Source of the DNA: Candidatus Thalassolituus haligoni
Lineage (GTDB): Bacteria; Pseudomonadota; Gammaproteobacteria; Pseudomonadales; Oceanobacteraceae
Reading direction: 5' to 3'
Length of the DNA: 64,000 bases
Assembly: GCF_041222825.1 (NCBI RefSeq)
Contig: NZ_CP139482.1
Span: 341,001 to 405,000, forward strand
Part shown: in pieces, positions 55,280 to 64,000 of the stretch
Numbering within the stretch: position 1 is the stretch's first letter
Layout: the number at the start of each line of letters is the position of its first letter
Notes under the pieces: model-generated
Seen by the model: only the letters and a program-made list of their open reading frames with translations
What the model was told of the DNA's origin: nothing
The model's database searches: none
Program-made: the position numbers and the translations under genes

Positions 55280-55996
55280 TCAGTGAGACAGCTGTCGCTG
55301 CCATTGAGTAATCTGTTCGACCACGTCGGACAAGGCGCTGACCTGTAATGTCGGGCTGGCAAAGGCATCAGGCCAGGGGCTCTCGTTCAGATTGACCCAC
55401 AGGGTATGCAGGCCAGCGGCATGGGCGGCGTCGATATCGTGGTGCGGATGGTCGCCGATATGCAGGCACTCATGCGGTTCGACAACGGCATGGGCCAGTG
55501 CGGCATGAAAAAGATCGGGGGCTGGTTTGGCGGCACCGATGGTTTCAGCATTCAGGTGAGCACTAAAATAATGCCGGATGCCAACTTTTTCCAGATCGGC
55601 ATTGCCATTGGTCACGGCGATCAATGGCCAGTGTGTCGCCAGTTGTTGCAGCATCACTTCAGCCCCGGCAAATAATTCCAGTGTGCTGCGTTCATGGGCA
55701 AAGACAGCAAAGGCGCTGTCGGCAAGAGCACGGGCGCTATTGCGGTCGCAGCCGGTCTGCATGGCGGCGCGGCGCAAGGTTTCGAACCGGAGTTGCGACA
55801 TCTGGTGTTGCAGCGACGGGTAGCATTCCGCCAGTTCAGACTTGTATTGGCGTAACCCTTCCAGGCTGTAAAGATCGGCGAAACCGGCACAGTGTGCGCA
55901 GATCCAGTCATAGCAGGCCTGTTCGGCGCGGCGCATCACCGGTGCGGTGTGCCAGAGGGTGTCGTCGAGATCGAGGGTGATCAGTTTCAGAGCCAA
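55280..55996 (-). CDS. yigB: HAD-superfamily hydrolase (YigB-like)
   Basis: The 238-residue phosphatase has HAD motif I (ITLDLDDTLWHTAPVM), motif II (LIAVTNGNAD), a motif III lysine (IGAAKPAPDLFHAAL) and motif IV (HIGDHPHHDIDAAHAAGL). YigB-type enzymes dephosphorylate FMN and sugar phosphates. It lies 14 bp after DUF484; in related genomes xerC usually sits in this gap. Confidence 0.87.
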   Translation of the reverse strand: MALKLITLDLDDTLWHTAPVMRRAEQACYDWICAHCAGFADLYSLEGLRQYKSELAECYPSLQHQMSQLRFETLRRAAMQTGCDRNSARALADSAFAVFAHERSTLELFAGAEVMLQQLATHWPLIAVTNGNADLEKVGIRHYFSAHLNAETIGAAKPAPDLFHAALAHAVVEPHECLHIGDHPHHDIDAAHAAGLHTLWVNLNESPWPDAFASPTLQVSALSDVVEQITQWQRQLSH

Positions 55997-56010
55997 AAAA
56001 GTTGCCTTAT

Positions 56011-56685
56011 CTAACGGTTGACCGGGGTCTGTTGTAAGCGTAATGCCAGTACGTCACAGAGGTAATCCAGAAACAGGGTATCCATGGAGGTGCGATAATA
56101 GCTGCCATCCTGACTGGCTAATACCAGCAGACCGTGATTATCCTGGCCACGAATCTGTGCCGCCGCAATGGATTCCATGTCGGTGGTGTCAAGATTGAGC
56201 AGGGCGGCCATATCGGCTTTGGGCAGCTGGCCACAAATGGCCCGGTGACCCTTGAACAGGCGGTGGATATTACGCTGTTGTTCCTGGTTGCGAACCGCTA
56301 CCAGCGGGCGTTCCAGCTGTCGCTCGGTAAAGTGCAACATGACCCAGGCGTGCACACCAAAGTCATTACGCAGTGAATCGTCCAGGGCGGTATGGATAGC
56401 CAGCCAGCTGTTGGCTTCGATCAGGGCCAGTACCAGGCGGCGGGTCTTTTCAAACAACTGGTCGTTCCGGCGCGCATTTTCGAGCAGGTCGGACAGCCGC
56501 TGACGCAGCTCGATATTACGATCCCGGTGTACCTGAACCTGACGCTCAATCAGACTGGTCGCGCCACTGGTGGCGTGAGGCACCCGCAAACGGGACAACA
56601 GGTCGTCCTTGCCAACAAAAAACTCGGGATGATCTTCCAGGTACTGCACGACATCGGCGTCGGTGAGTCGGGGTTGCTGGCTCAT
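56011..56685 (-). CDS. DUF484 family protein
   Basis: The 224-residue protein has the N-terminal signature DADVVQYLEDHPEFFVGKDDLL and a GAF-like C-terminal region. It is normally encoded between dapF and xerC. Function is unknown. It lies 50 bp downstream of dapF in the lptM-lysA-dapF operon. Confidence 0.9.
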   Translation of the reverse strand: MSQQPRLTDADVVQYLEDHPEFFVGKDDLLSRLRVPHATSGATSLIERQVQVHRDRNIELRQRLSDLLENARRNDQLFEKTRRLVLALIEANSWLAIHTALDDSLRNDFGVHAWVMLHFTERQLERPLVAVRNQEQQRNIHRLFKGHRAICGQLPKADMAALLNLDTTDMESIAAAQIRGQDNHGLLVLASQDGSYYRTSMDTLFLDYLCDVLALRLQQTPVNR

Positions 56686-56735
56686 GTGATCCTTACCTTG
56701 GTTCCGTCAGAAAGCGTTTTTCAACAACTGGCGAG

Positions 56736-57566
56736 TTAGAGATTAACCCGTCCATCGTAAACAGTCACGGCGGGGCCGGTCATTCGGACACTGGATTTGC
56801 CATCCCAGTCAATGTTCAGCTGACCACCCGGCAGGGACACAGTCACACCGGGTTCGAGCCAGCCGCGCAGCTGCCCGGAAACGACGGCAGCACAGGCTCC
56901 GGTGCCGCAGGCCAGGGTTTCTCCGCTGCCCCGTTCAAATACCCGCAAACGAATAGCGTGGCTGTTAACGACTTGCATAAAACCGACATTGACCCGGTTA
57001 GGAAAATATTCACACGATTCGATGATGGGCCCCCATTCGTGTACCGGGGCACTGTCGACGTCGTTAACCCGAATAACGGCATGGGGGTTGCCCATGGAAA
57101 CTGCACCAAAACGAACGTCACCAATGCCGGGGACATGGCGGTGATATTCCGGCATGAACTGTTCCGCGATCATGGGGATGTCGGCCGGTGTCAGAATTGG
57201 CTGACCCATATCAACCACCACTTGACCGTCGCTGGTCAGGTGCAGTTCGATAATGCCGTTGGCGGTTTCTACCCGAATGTCACGCTTGCCGGTGAGCATC
57301 TGTTCGTTGACGAAACGGGCGAAGCAGCGGGCACCATTGCCGCAATTTTCCACTTCACTGCCATCGGCATTATAAATGCGATAGCGGAAGTCGACGTCGG
57401 GCCGGGTCGGGCGCTCGACAATCAGCATCTGATCGAAGCCGATACCAAAATGACGATCCGACAGTTCTCTTACCCGTTCGGGTCTGATACGGCCAGTCTG
57501 GGTGACAAGGTCTATGACGACAAAGTCGTTACCAAGTCCCTGCATTTTGCTGAACTTGACTCTCAT
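56736..57566 (-). CDS. dapF: Diaminopimelate epimerase
   Basis: The 276-residue enzyme interconverts LL- and meso-diaminopimelate. The two catalytic cysteines lie in [11 protein letters not shown] and [11 protein letters not shown]. Its start overlaps the lysA stop (ATGA). Supplies meso-DAP for peptidoglycan and for LysA. Confidence 0.96.
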   Translation of the reverse strand: MRVKFSKMQGLGNDFVVIDLVTQTGRIRPERVRELSDRHFGIGFDQMLIVERPTRPDVDFRYRIYNADGSEVENCGNGARCFARFVNEQMLTGKRDIRVETANGIIELHLTSDGQVVVDMGQPILTPADIPMIAEQFMPEYHRHVPGIGDVRFGAVSMGNPHAVIRVNDVDSAPVHEWGPIIESCEYFPNRVNVGFMQVVNSHAIRLRVFERGSGETLACGTGACAAVVSGQLRGWLEPGVTVSLPGGQLNIDWDGKSSVRMTGPAVTVYDGRVNL

Positions 57567-58819
57567 GTGCGCACCGGCAACAAGGCTTCGCTCTCGAACA
57601 GTTGTTCGATGGTTTCGCGGCGGCGAATCAGGTGAGCCTGGTCACCGTCGACCATGATTTCTGCCGGGCGGCCACGGCTGTTGTAGTTGGAAGCCATCAC
57701 AAAGCCGTAGGCTCCGGCAGACATCACTGCCAGTAAATCACCCTGTTGCAGTGCCAGATCACGGTCTTTACCGAGAAAATCGCCAGTTTCACAGACCGGG
57801 CCAACCAGGTCGTAACAACGGACTGGCGCGTCGCTGGATGCTGCCACTGGCCGGATCTCTTGCCAGGCGGAATACAACGCCGGGCGAATCAGGTCATTCA
57901 TGGCGCCATCGATAATGGCAAAGTTCTTGTGCTGGTTGAGTTTGAGGTATTCCACTTTGGTGAGGAATACGCCCGCGTTGGCACAAATCGAGCGACCCGG
58001 TTCAAAAATCAGTGTCAGTGACCGACCGGCCAGACGTTCCTTGACCGCAGCGATATAGCTGGCTGGGCTGGCGGGCTGTTCGTCGCGGTAGCAGACGCCG
58101 AGACCGCCACCGAGGTCGAGGTGGTTGATGGTTATTCCCAGAGTGGCGAGTTCATCAATCAGTGCCAGCAGGCGATCGAGGGCGTCAAGAAAGGGATCAA
58201 TCGAGGTCAGCTGGCTGCCAATGTGGCAGTCGACGCCGATCACCTGAATACCGGGCAGGCTGGCGGCACGCTGGTAAACCGCCGGAGCGCGTTCGATATC
58301 GATACCAAACTTGTTGTCTTTCAGTCCGGTAGAAATATAGGGGTGTGTCTGGGCATCCACGTCTGGATTGACCCGTACTGATACGTGGGCAATAACCCCT
58401 ATCGCGGTGGCAACGTCATTGAGACGTTCCAGCTCGTCTTCCGATTCGAGGTTAAAACAGCCAACCCCGACTTCGAGCGCGCGGCGCATTTCGATGGCCT
58501 GTTTGCCAACCCCGGAGAACACCATGCGAGTGGGGTCGCCACCGGCAGCCAGTGCCCGTTCCAGTTCACCCAGGCTGACAATATCAAACCCTGCACCGAG
58601 CTGTGCCAGGACATTCAAGACCGCGATATTGGAGTTGGCTTTGACCGCAAAGCAGACCTGGTGCGGCCACTCTCCCAGTGCTTCGTCATAGGCACGATAC
58701 TGGCGTTCCAGTGCCTCGCGTGAGTACACATACAGTGGCGTTCCATGCTGGTTTGCGAGCTGGGCAAGGTCGACATGTTCGGCGTGCAGGCTGCCCTGCT
58801 GGTAAGTAAAGGCTGACAT
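57563..58819 (-). CDS. lysA: Diaminopimelate decarboxylase
   Basis: The 418-residue PLP enzyme decarboxylates meso-DAP to lysine. PLP lysine is in [14 protein letters not shown], the glycine-rich [11 protein letters not shown] and [11 protein letters not shown] bind cofactor, and the cysteine of [11 protein letters not shown] contributes to the dimer active site. The start codon directly abuts the lptM stop. Confidence 0.96.
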   Translation of the reverse strand: MSAFTYQQGSLHAEHVDLAQLANQHGTPLYVYSREALERQYRAYDEALGEWPHQVCFAVKANSNIAVLNVLAQLGAGFDIVSLGELERALAAGGDPTRMVFSGVGKQAIEMRRALEVGVGCFNLESEDELERLNDVATAIGVIAHVSVRVNPDVDAQTHPYISTGLKDNKFGIDIERAPAVYQRAASLPGIQVIGVDCHIGSQLTSIDPFLDALDRLLALIDELATLGITINHLDLGGGLGVCYRDEQPASPASYIAAVKERLAGRSLTLIFEPGRSICANAGVFLTKVEYLKLNQHKNFAIIDGAMNDLIRPALYSAWQEIRPVAASSDAPVRCYDLVGPVCETGDFLGKDRDLALQQGDLLAVMSAGAYGFVMASNYNSRGRPAEIMVDGDQAHLIRRRETIEQLFESEALLPVRT

Positions 58820-58957
58820 TTAGCGGGTCGTTTCCGTATCAGGTTGGTCGGGCAGATACAGAGGGCCTTTTTGACCACAGCCGCTGAGTACCAGTGCCGC
58901 CAGTAACAGGGCGGTCAGTAGAGGCAGCGATGGCAGACGGCAAATCAGGTTTGTCAT
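58820..58957 (-). CDS. lptM: LPS translocon maturation lipoprotein LptM (YifL-like)
   Basis: A 45-residue lipoprotein: signal peptide PLLTALLLAALVL, lipobox LSGC, then the signature CGQKGPLYLPDQP. LptM supports disulfide maturation of the LptD translocon in E. coli. Its stop is immediately followed by the lysA ATG. This small gene is easily missed by length cut-offs. Confidence 0.93.
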   Translation of the reverse strand: MTNLICRLPSLPLLTALLLAALVLSGCGQKGPLYLPDQPDTETTR

Positions 58958-59120
58958 GGGCAATGGAATAATCTGCTTGCGGGCGTTGCCAGTGTCTGGC
59001 TCTGGTCAAACGACTCAGATGGGCGATGGACTGGCGCGCGGGTTCTGTATCTTGAATTTGCACGCATTATACACCGCCTGTGCAGGCTGTCTTGATTGGT
59101 AAGAACCCGTGTGGCGTTAT

Positions 59121-61937
59121 TCAGCGGTTACTTTGCATGGCCTGATTGATTTTGGCCTCCAGCACCTGCTTCTGCTGCCAGTGCGTCAGTAGCAACTGAT
59201 TGCCAGGGTCGGCGAAGACGACGTCACTGAGATAGCACGGATAGTGCTGCTGTTGACTGCGTCGTTGTATAACGGCGGCGCTGATATCCCGATAGAGATG
59301 CTGGCCATGTTGCCAGATGCTGAATTCGGCATAGTTACAGTACAGGGTTGGCTGGTTATCGATATCAAACCGGGCGGTCAGCTCAATGGCAGCGGGCGTT
59401 TCTGCCAGGACGGGAATGTCCCGCTGCCGTACCTGCCAGAGGCCGGCCGCCTCGCTGCTGCTGGCAGGACGGTTGTTATCGGTCGGTGCTTTCAGTTCGT
59501 ACAGGGCCAGCCCCTCAAACTGCGGGTGGTCGCCATGCCAGCGTTGTTGCAACCGGCGCAGAAAGCGCAAAGTGGGTAGCAGCCAGTGAGCCAGTTCTGT
59601 CCGGCGTATGCGCTGATGCACTAATGCGGCCCATTCGTCGACCAGATAGAAATCCAGCTGGTCTCCCTGACGCTGATAAAACAGCTGCCAGCGGCGTGGC
59701 TGGCAATGCAACATCAGCTCGTTGAGCGGCAGCGGCAGTTGGCTCACCCAGCGATCGACGGCGCTTGGACAAAAGTGCGACGCCGGTTGCGCCAGGTGAG
59801 TCATCAGGGTTGGCGTGTCATTCAAGGCAATCACTTGCCAGCGCGGCGCGGTGTCTTTGGATGCCGGTGTACAGGCCTCAAGGCTGTAGCAGCGTTCACC
59901 CAGCTGATACAGGAAGCGCCCCTGACGGCGGCGGTAGTGGGCGAGGGCGGATGAGAGTAACTGCAAGGTACGCTGGCGAATACGGGCGGCGCGATGCTTG
60001 CTGAAGCTGTGTATTTCCAGTGAGGCTCGCTGTTGGCGGTCGGCCAGCAATGGCATCAGCAGACACAGCGCCTCATTCAGCCCGTGTTCTCCTTGAAAGC
60101 GATAGACTTGCCATTCGTTCCAGCTGTTACAGGCGAGGATATCAATGGTTGAAACCAGATTGTGATGGCTGCTGCTGAAGTTGAGCGCGTCATTCTGGTC
60201 GCTGAGTTTTTGTAAGCCAGCCTGGCTGTAACGTTCCAGTGGGTCGGTAGTGACGTTAATAAACACGGTTAATGACTGAATGGCAGGGCCTTTTGACCAG
60301 TCGGGTAGCGAGCGGTGACGTATCATCTGCCCGGCCAGGGTGGCCAGAGTACGGGTTAATTCGTAGCGACTAATGGCGTCGTCCGGGTAGCAGCTGATGC
60401 GGGTATCGCGGTTGATCAGACTGTTGCTGATGGCAAAGGCGAGTAATTCGATCAGGCTTGGACTTTGGCGCAGAATGCGGTGATCCGGTGGGGGTTTTTG
60501 CCAATACCCCGGTGCCAGTTGCCAGACGCCGGGATAGCGCAACAGGGTCAGCTGGCTTTGTGCCAGCGATGGGCTGATGCCAGGGTTGATCTGGATGATT
60601 TTACCCGGTCGTGAGTCAAAGGCGGCAATCAGCTGATTGCCAAGGGTCTGAATATCGGTCGGACTGATGTGCAAGGTGTTGACATGGCATTGACTGAATT
60701 GGCTGAGACTGCGGTAACTGCCGAGTAATTCGGCCACCAGGTCATTACGCTCGCGGAAGACTTGCTGCGGCGACCACTGCGCCTTGCTGTCATGTTCGAA
60801 CAGATCCGCTTCTGACCATTGCCATTCGGTCGTCAGCTGCTGCATCAGTTTGGCGCGCCAGTCCTGTTGGCGTGCAGCCAGTGTTAGGCGACTGAGTTTG
60901 AGACCGGTCTTGTCGTAAAACGCCCGTCGGATCAGCTCCAGTCGTGCGGGTTGCTGGTTGGTCAGGCTCTGGCTGACGCGCTCCAGCATCAGCAGGTAGG
61001 CATCGCTGTCGCGGCTGGTGGTGCGGTTGTTGTGGATGTTGTGCTTCAGATCCTGGCACAACGGCTGAATCTTCGGGTATTGGCTGGCGTATTCGCGATA
61101 CAGCAGCAGTTTCAGCAGCGCCTTGTAGGGGCCGCTCATGCCTTTGTGTAACTGCCAGAGTGCGGCACCCAAAAACTCATCCACCGGAATGGTGCTGATG
61201 TCGCCAAAGTGCAGCCACTGGTCGGCCTTGATTTGATGCCGATTGATCAGCTCTTGCCAGTATTGATCACTGGTTGAATTGCTTTTGTTGCCAGCACTTT
61301 GTTCCGGGGTCAGCCACCAGCGCGGGTAGCGCCCTGCCAGCCAGACGGAACTGCGGTAGAACTCGTCCAGCAACAGCAGGTATTGGCTGGTACCACAGTC
61401 TTCGCCGCTGGCTGCCTGTTGTTGGCCTCGACGGAATTCTTCCAGATCCATAATAAACAGGTGTACTTCGGTGTTGTGGCTGGCGGCCCACTTCTCGATG
61501 CGCTGGCACCGGTTCTGCAGCTTTTCTTGCTGTGCCGGGTCAAGCGGCTGATTGAGGCAGACCCAGATATCGAGATCACTGTGGCGGTTCTGGGCCAGTG
61601 AACCCATGCTGCCCATGAGGTAAAGCCCGCCGATGGCGTAATGGGCAGGGGGAGCCTGGTTCAGGCGCGGGATGGATCGAATCAAATGCCGTAACGCCTG
61701 TTCGGTGTTGGCCGTGACCTGGTAGTGATCAATCCCGCAAGGTGTCTGATGATCGACAAAACCGGGCAACTGTGGGTGATTGACGTGCAGCAGCAGCGGT
61801 AGCAGATCCAGCAGTCGTTGTTGTCGCACGTGCAGTTGCGTGCGGGCATTGGAGAGCCGCTGCTGATTCAGCTGCAAAAAATTGTCTTGCCACTGGCGTA
61901 GCTGGAAATGATCGGGGAGCGGGATGGGTAAGGGCAT
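59121..61937 (-). CDS. cyaA: Class I adenylate cyclase
   Basis: The 938-residue protein has the N-terminal catalytic nucleotidyltransferase motif GSMGSLAQNRHSDLDIWVCL (~residues 109-128) and a long C-terminal regulatory region, as in enterobacterial CyaA (~850). It makes cAMP for Crp signalling. It neighbours lptM-lysA-dapF, the conserved order, though no cyaY was found between them. The ATG at 61937 gives a normal N-terminus. Confidence 0.94.
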   Translation of the reverse strand: MPLPIPLPDHFQLRQWQDNFLQLNQQRLSNARTQLHVRQQRLLDLLPLLLHVNHPQLPGFVDHQTPCGIDHYQVTANTEQALRHLIRSIPRLNQAPPAHYAIGGLYLMGSMGSLAQNRHSDLDIWVCLNQPLDPAQQEKLQNRCQRIEKWAASHNTEVHLFIMDLEEFRRGQQQAASGEDCGTSQYLLLLDEFYRSSVWLAGRYPRWWLTPEQSAGNKSNSTSDQYWQELINRHQIKADQWLHFGDISTIPVDEFLGAALWQLHKGMSGPYKALLKLLLYREYASQYPKIQPLCQDLKHNIHNNRTTSRDSDAYLLMLERVSQSLTNQQPARLELIRRAFYDKTGLKLSRLTLAARQQDWRAKLMQQLTTEWQWSEADLFEHDSKAQWSPQQVFRERNDLVAELLGSYRSLSQFSQCHVNTLHISPTDIQTLGNQLIAAFDSRPGKIIQINPGISPSLAQSQLTLLRYPGVWQLAPGYWQKPPPDHRILRQSPSLIELLAFAISNSLINRDTRISCYPDDAISRYELTRTLATLAGQMIRHRSLPDWSKGPAIQSLTVFINVTTDPLERYSQAGLQKLSDQNDALNFSSSHHNLVSTIDILACNSWNEWQVYRFQGEHGLNEALCLLMPLLADRQQRASLEIHSFSKHRAARIRQRTLQLLSSALAHYRRRQGRFLYQLGERCYSLEACTPASKDTAPRWQVIALNDTPTLMTHLAQPASHFCPSAVDRWVSQLPLPLNELMLHCQPRRWQLFYQRQGDQLDFYLVDEWAALVHQRIRRTELAHWLLPTLRFLRRLQQRWHGDHPQFEGLALYELKAPTDNNRPASSSEAAGLWQVRQRDIPVLAETPAAIELTARFDIDNQPTLYCNYAEFSIWQHGQHLYRDISAAVIQRRSQQQHYPCYLSDVVFADPGNQLLLTHWQQKQVLEAKINQAMQSNR

Positions 61938-62037
61938 ATATCCAGTATAGGAGGCCTGTATCGATTGGCCTGCCCTGCTGGATATATTTGTTGGGTATGG
62001 ATTGCGTCGGTTTATTGGTCGGGCTGTTTACCAACCA

Positions 62038-63264
62038 TCAGGGTTGACGCCGGAAGACTTTGAAACCCTCAACAAAGGTGGCGACTACCTGGCCAGAGCG
62101 GCCGTAGCTATCCTGTTGCTGCGGGTTGATCAGGCTGGCATTAAATAGCTGGCCTTCTTCGAAACCGGAACGTAACCCGAGCGTGGCTGCCGGGACTGAA
62201 CTCAGTGCCGACAGTGCTGCATTCAGCGTCAGCTCGCCGCAATTGACCCGTTCCAGCAGCAGTCCGATAAACAGGTCATACATGGCCATACCCGCTGCTG
62301 CATCGGCAAAGGGGGCTTTTTTGGCGGCAATTTCGTGGGGCTGGTGATTGGAACAAATCGCCAGTTCACCGTTGTTGATGGCTGCCAGCAGCGCCTGTCG
62401 ATCGGACTCGCAACGCAGTGGCGGTAACACGTGGTAACGACTGTTGTAGCCGTTGACCTGGGCATCGGTATAACAGAGGTTGGCTAATGCGACATCGCCA
62501 CTGACCCGCAGGCCGCGCTGGCGAGCGTCGTTCAGCATGCTGACGCTGCGAGCACAACTCAGTTGGCTGATATGAGCGCGTACACCGGTTTGTTCAACCA
62601 GTAACAGGATTTGCGCCAGCGCGATGGTTTCGGCCGTTTCCGGAATCCCGGCCAGGCCCATGCGGGTCGCGGTTGGGCCTTCGTGCATCACTCCGCCGTT
62701 GGAGAGTGCGGCGTCATCAGCGGATAAAAACAGCAGAATATCGTAGGTAGCGGCGTATTCCATCAGGCGGCGCAGAACGTAGCTGTCCTTGATTGGCTGA
62801 CGGGCGTTACTCAGGGCAATACAGCCGGCATTACGCAAGCTGACCATGTTCGCCAGCTGCTCGCCCGCCAGTCCCTGGGTCAGTGCCCCCAGTGGCAAGA
62901 CCCTTGAATACCCAGCGCTGCTGGCTTTGTCTTGCATCAGCTGAATAACCGCCGGGCTGTCAGCAACGGGTTTGGTTAACGGCTGGGCACACACCTGGCT
63001 GAATCCCGCCGCCGCCGCCGCCCGGGTTTCGCTAGCGATGGTGCCGCGCTGGGTGTAGCCCGGTTCGTTGAGGTAACTGCTGAGGTCGATAAAGCCGGGC
63101 ACCAGCCAGTGGCCCTGGGCATCGAGGGTTGATTCTATGGTGCCACCGGCTGGTTTTTGGCCAATGGCGCGAATCCGGCCTTCGGCCAGATACAGGTCAC
63201 AGACGGCATCCAGTTGCTGGGCTGGTGCAATAACACGGGCATCACGAATATGCAGGTATTTCAT
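62038..63264 (-). CDS. pyrC': Dihydroorotase-like PyrC' (probably inactive)
   Basis: The 408-residue protein has the dihydroorotase fold, but the Zn-binding HxH is replaced ([19 protein letters not shown] instead of D-x-H-x-H-x-REPG). Such PyrC'/PyrX proteins are structural partners of class A aspartate transcarbamoylases. Its ATG overlaps the pyrB stop, matching that role. Expected 420-430 residues. Confidence 0.9.
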   Translation of the reverse strand: MKYLHIRDARVIAPAQQLDAVCDLYLAEGRIRAIGQKPAGGTIESTLDAQGHWLVPGFIDLSSYLNEPGYTQRGTIASETRAAAAAGFSQVCAQPLTKPVADSPAVIQLMQDKASSAGYSRVLPLGALTQGLAGEQLANMVSLRNAGCIALSNARQPIKDSYVLRRLMEYAATYDILLFLSADDAALSNGGVMHEGPTATRMGLAGIPETAETIALAQILLLVEQTGVRAHISQLSCARSVSMLNDARQRGLRVSGDVALANLCYTDAQVNGYNSRYHVLPPLRCESDRQALLAAINNGELAICSNHQPHEIAAKKAPFADAAAGMAMYDLFIGLLLERVNCGELTLNAALSALSSVPAATLGLRSGFEEGQLFNASLINPQQQDSYGRSGQVVATFVEGFKVFRRQP

Positions 63265-64000
63265 TCGGCGGCCTCTGCGGAATGTGATGCTTCTTGCTGA
63301 CTGGCCTGTTGTCCGCTCATGGCCATGGCCATCACCGCCATGCGAACGGCGATTCCATAACTGACCTGATTGAGAATGACGGATTGAGGGCCATCGGCAA
63401 CGGCGGATTCAATCTCGACGCCACGGTTGATCGGGCCTGGGTGCATAACGATGGCGTCGGGTTTGGCCAGGGCCAGCTTGTCGGTGGTCAGACCGTAGAG
63501 TTTGAAAAACTCGCTTTCACTGGGCAGCAAGGCGTTTTGCATCCGCTCTTTTTGCAGTCGCAGCATGATCACCACGTCGCAGTCTCGCAATGCCAGATTC
63601 AGGTCGTAGTAGGCTTTGGCCCCTAACGACTCGATGTCTTTCGGCAGCAGGGTAGCCGGGCCAACCACGCGGACTTCCGCTGCGCCCAGTGCCAACAGGG
63701 CATGGATCTGGGAGCGGGCAACGCGGGAGTGCAGAATATCGCCAACGATGGCAACGATCTGTCCTTCTATTTGTTGCTTGTGGCGACGAATGGTCAACAT
63801 GTCGAGCATTGCCTGGGTCGGGTGCGCATGGCGTCCGTCTCCGGCATTGATGATGGCGACGTTGGGGGTGACCTGTTCGGCAATAAAGTGGGCGGCACCG
63901 GAGTCCGCATGACGGACGACAAACATATCGCTATACATGGCTTCCAGATTCCACAGCGTGTCCATCAGAGTTTCACCCTTGGCAGTCGCTGAGCGCTGGA
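63261..64000 (-). CDS. pyrB: Aspartate carbamoyltransferase catalytic chain (partial, runs off the right edge)
   Basis: The minus-strand frame is open to the window end; the visible part is the C-terminal ~245 residues. [19 protein letters not shown] is the carbamoyl-phosphate/hinge region, [12 protein letters not shown] and [13 protein letters not shown] are active-site loops. It catalyses the first committed step of pyrimidine synthesis. N-terminus lies beyond 64000. Confidence 0.95.
   Translation of the reverse strand, partial: QRSATAKGETLMDTLWNLEAMYSDMFVVRHADSGAAHFIAEQVTPNVAIINAGDGRHAHPTQAMLDMLTIRRHKQQIEGQIVAIVGDILHSRVARSQIHALLALGAAEVRVVGPATLLPKDIESLGAKAYYDLNLALRDCDVVIMLRLQKERMQNALLPSESEFFKLYGLTTDKLALAKPDAIVMHPGPINRGVEIESAVADGPQSVILNQVSYGIAVRMAVMAMAMSGQQASQQEASHSAEAAE

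Overview
The window reads as chromosome from a gammaproteobacterium of the Oceanospirillales/Pseudomonadales type, probably marine or aquatic. The signs are the cyaA / lptM-lysA-dapF-DUF484-HAD neighbourhood, a SutA-like protein, pyrB with an inactive pyrC', biosynthetic speA and speE, and coaD beside a YfhL ferredoxin. I infer this from gene content and synteny; no species can be named.

Layout. 1-14.3 kb is a putrescine/polyamine catabolic block: gabD, a class III aminotransferase, a ydcSTUV-patD operon, a LysR regulator and a second patD paralogue. It is interrupted by a low-GC SinI-type restriction-modification pair (3.5-5.7 kb), next to a small MITE-like element. A 34-bp minisatellite lies at 14.4 kb. 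14.8-28.5 kb is a purine salvage and oxidation block: 8-oxoguanine deaminase and a three-gene ABC importer run leftward, while xdhABC, uraD, uraH, guaD and the cytochrome-fused urate oxidase puuD run rightward. Together these cover guanine to xanthine to urate to allantoin. RutR-like palindromes lie between the two operons. At 28.6-29.35 kb are the decayed remains of a RutR-like regulator and an NCS2 purine permease.

29.7-38.6 kb is a type II-B CRISPR-Cas locus: a 1476-residue Francisella-type Cas9, Cas1, Cas2, a short Cas4, and 34 repeats with 33 spacers. I also find a tracrRNA on the opposite strand in the gap between cas9 and cas1. It has a 15-bp perfect anti-repeat, a 7-bp lower stem and a terminator shared back to back with cas9. 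Two features are unusual. Spacer 11 matches 34/34 bases of a purine ABC permease gene in this same window (17888-17921), so it is self-targeting. The cas4 reading frame ends inside the first CRISPR repeat, and the C-terminal cysteine cluster usual in Cas4 is absent.

38.8-64 kb is mostly housekeeping: small conserved proteins, ggt, ferredoxin-coaD, lemA and an M48 protease, ynbE-ydbL without ydbH, cytochrome c5, speE/speA, a flavin monooxygenase with a recognisable sigma-54 promoter and divergent enhancer-binding protein, sutA, the lysine/DAP operon without the expected xerC, cyaA, and pyrC'/pyrB. pyrB runs off the right end.
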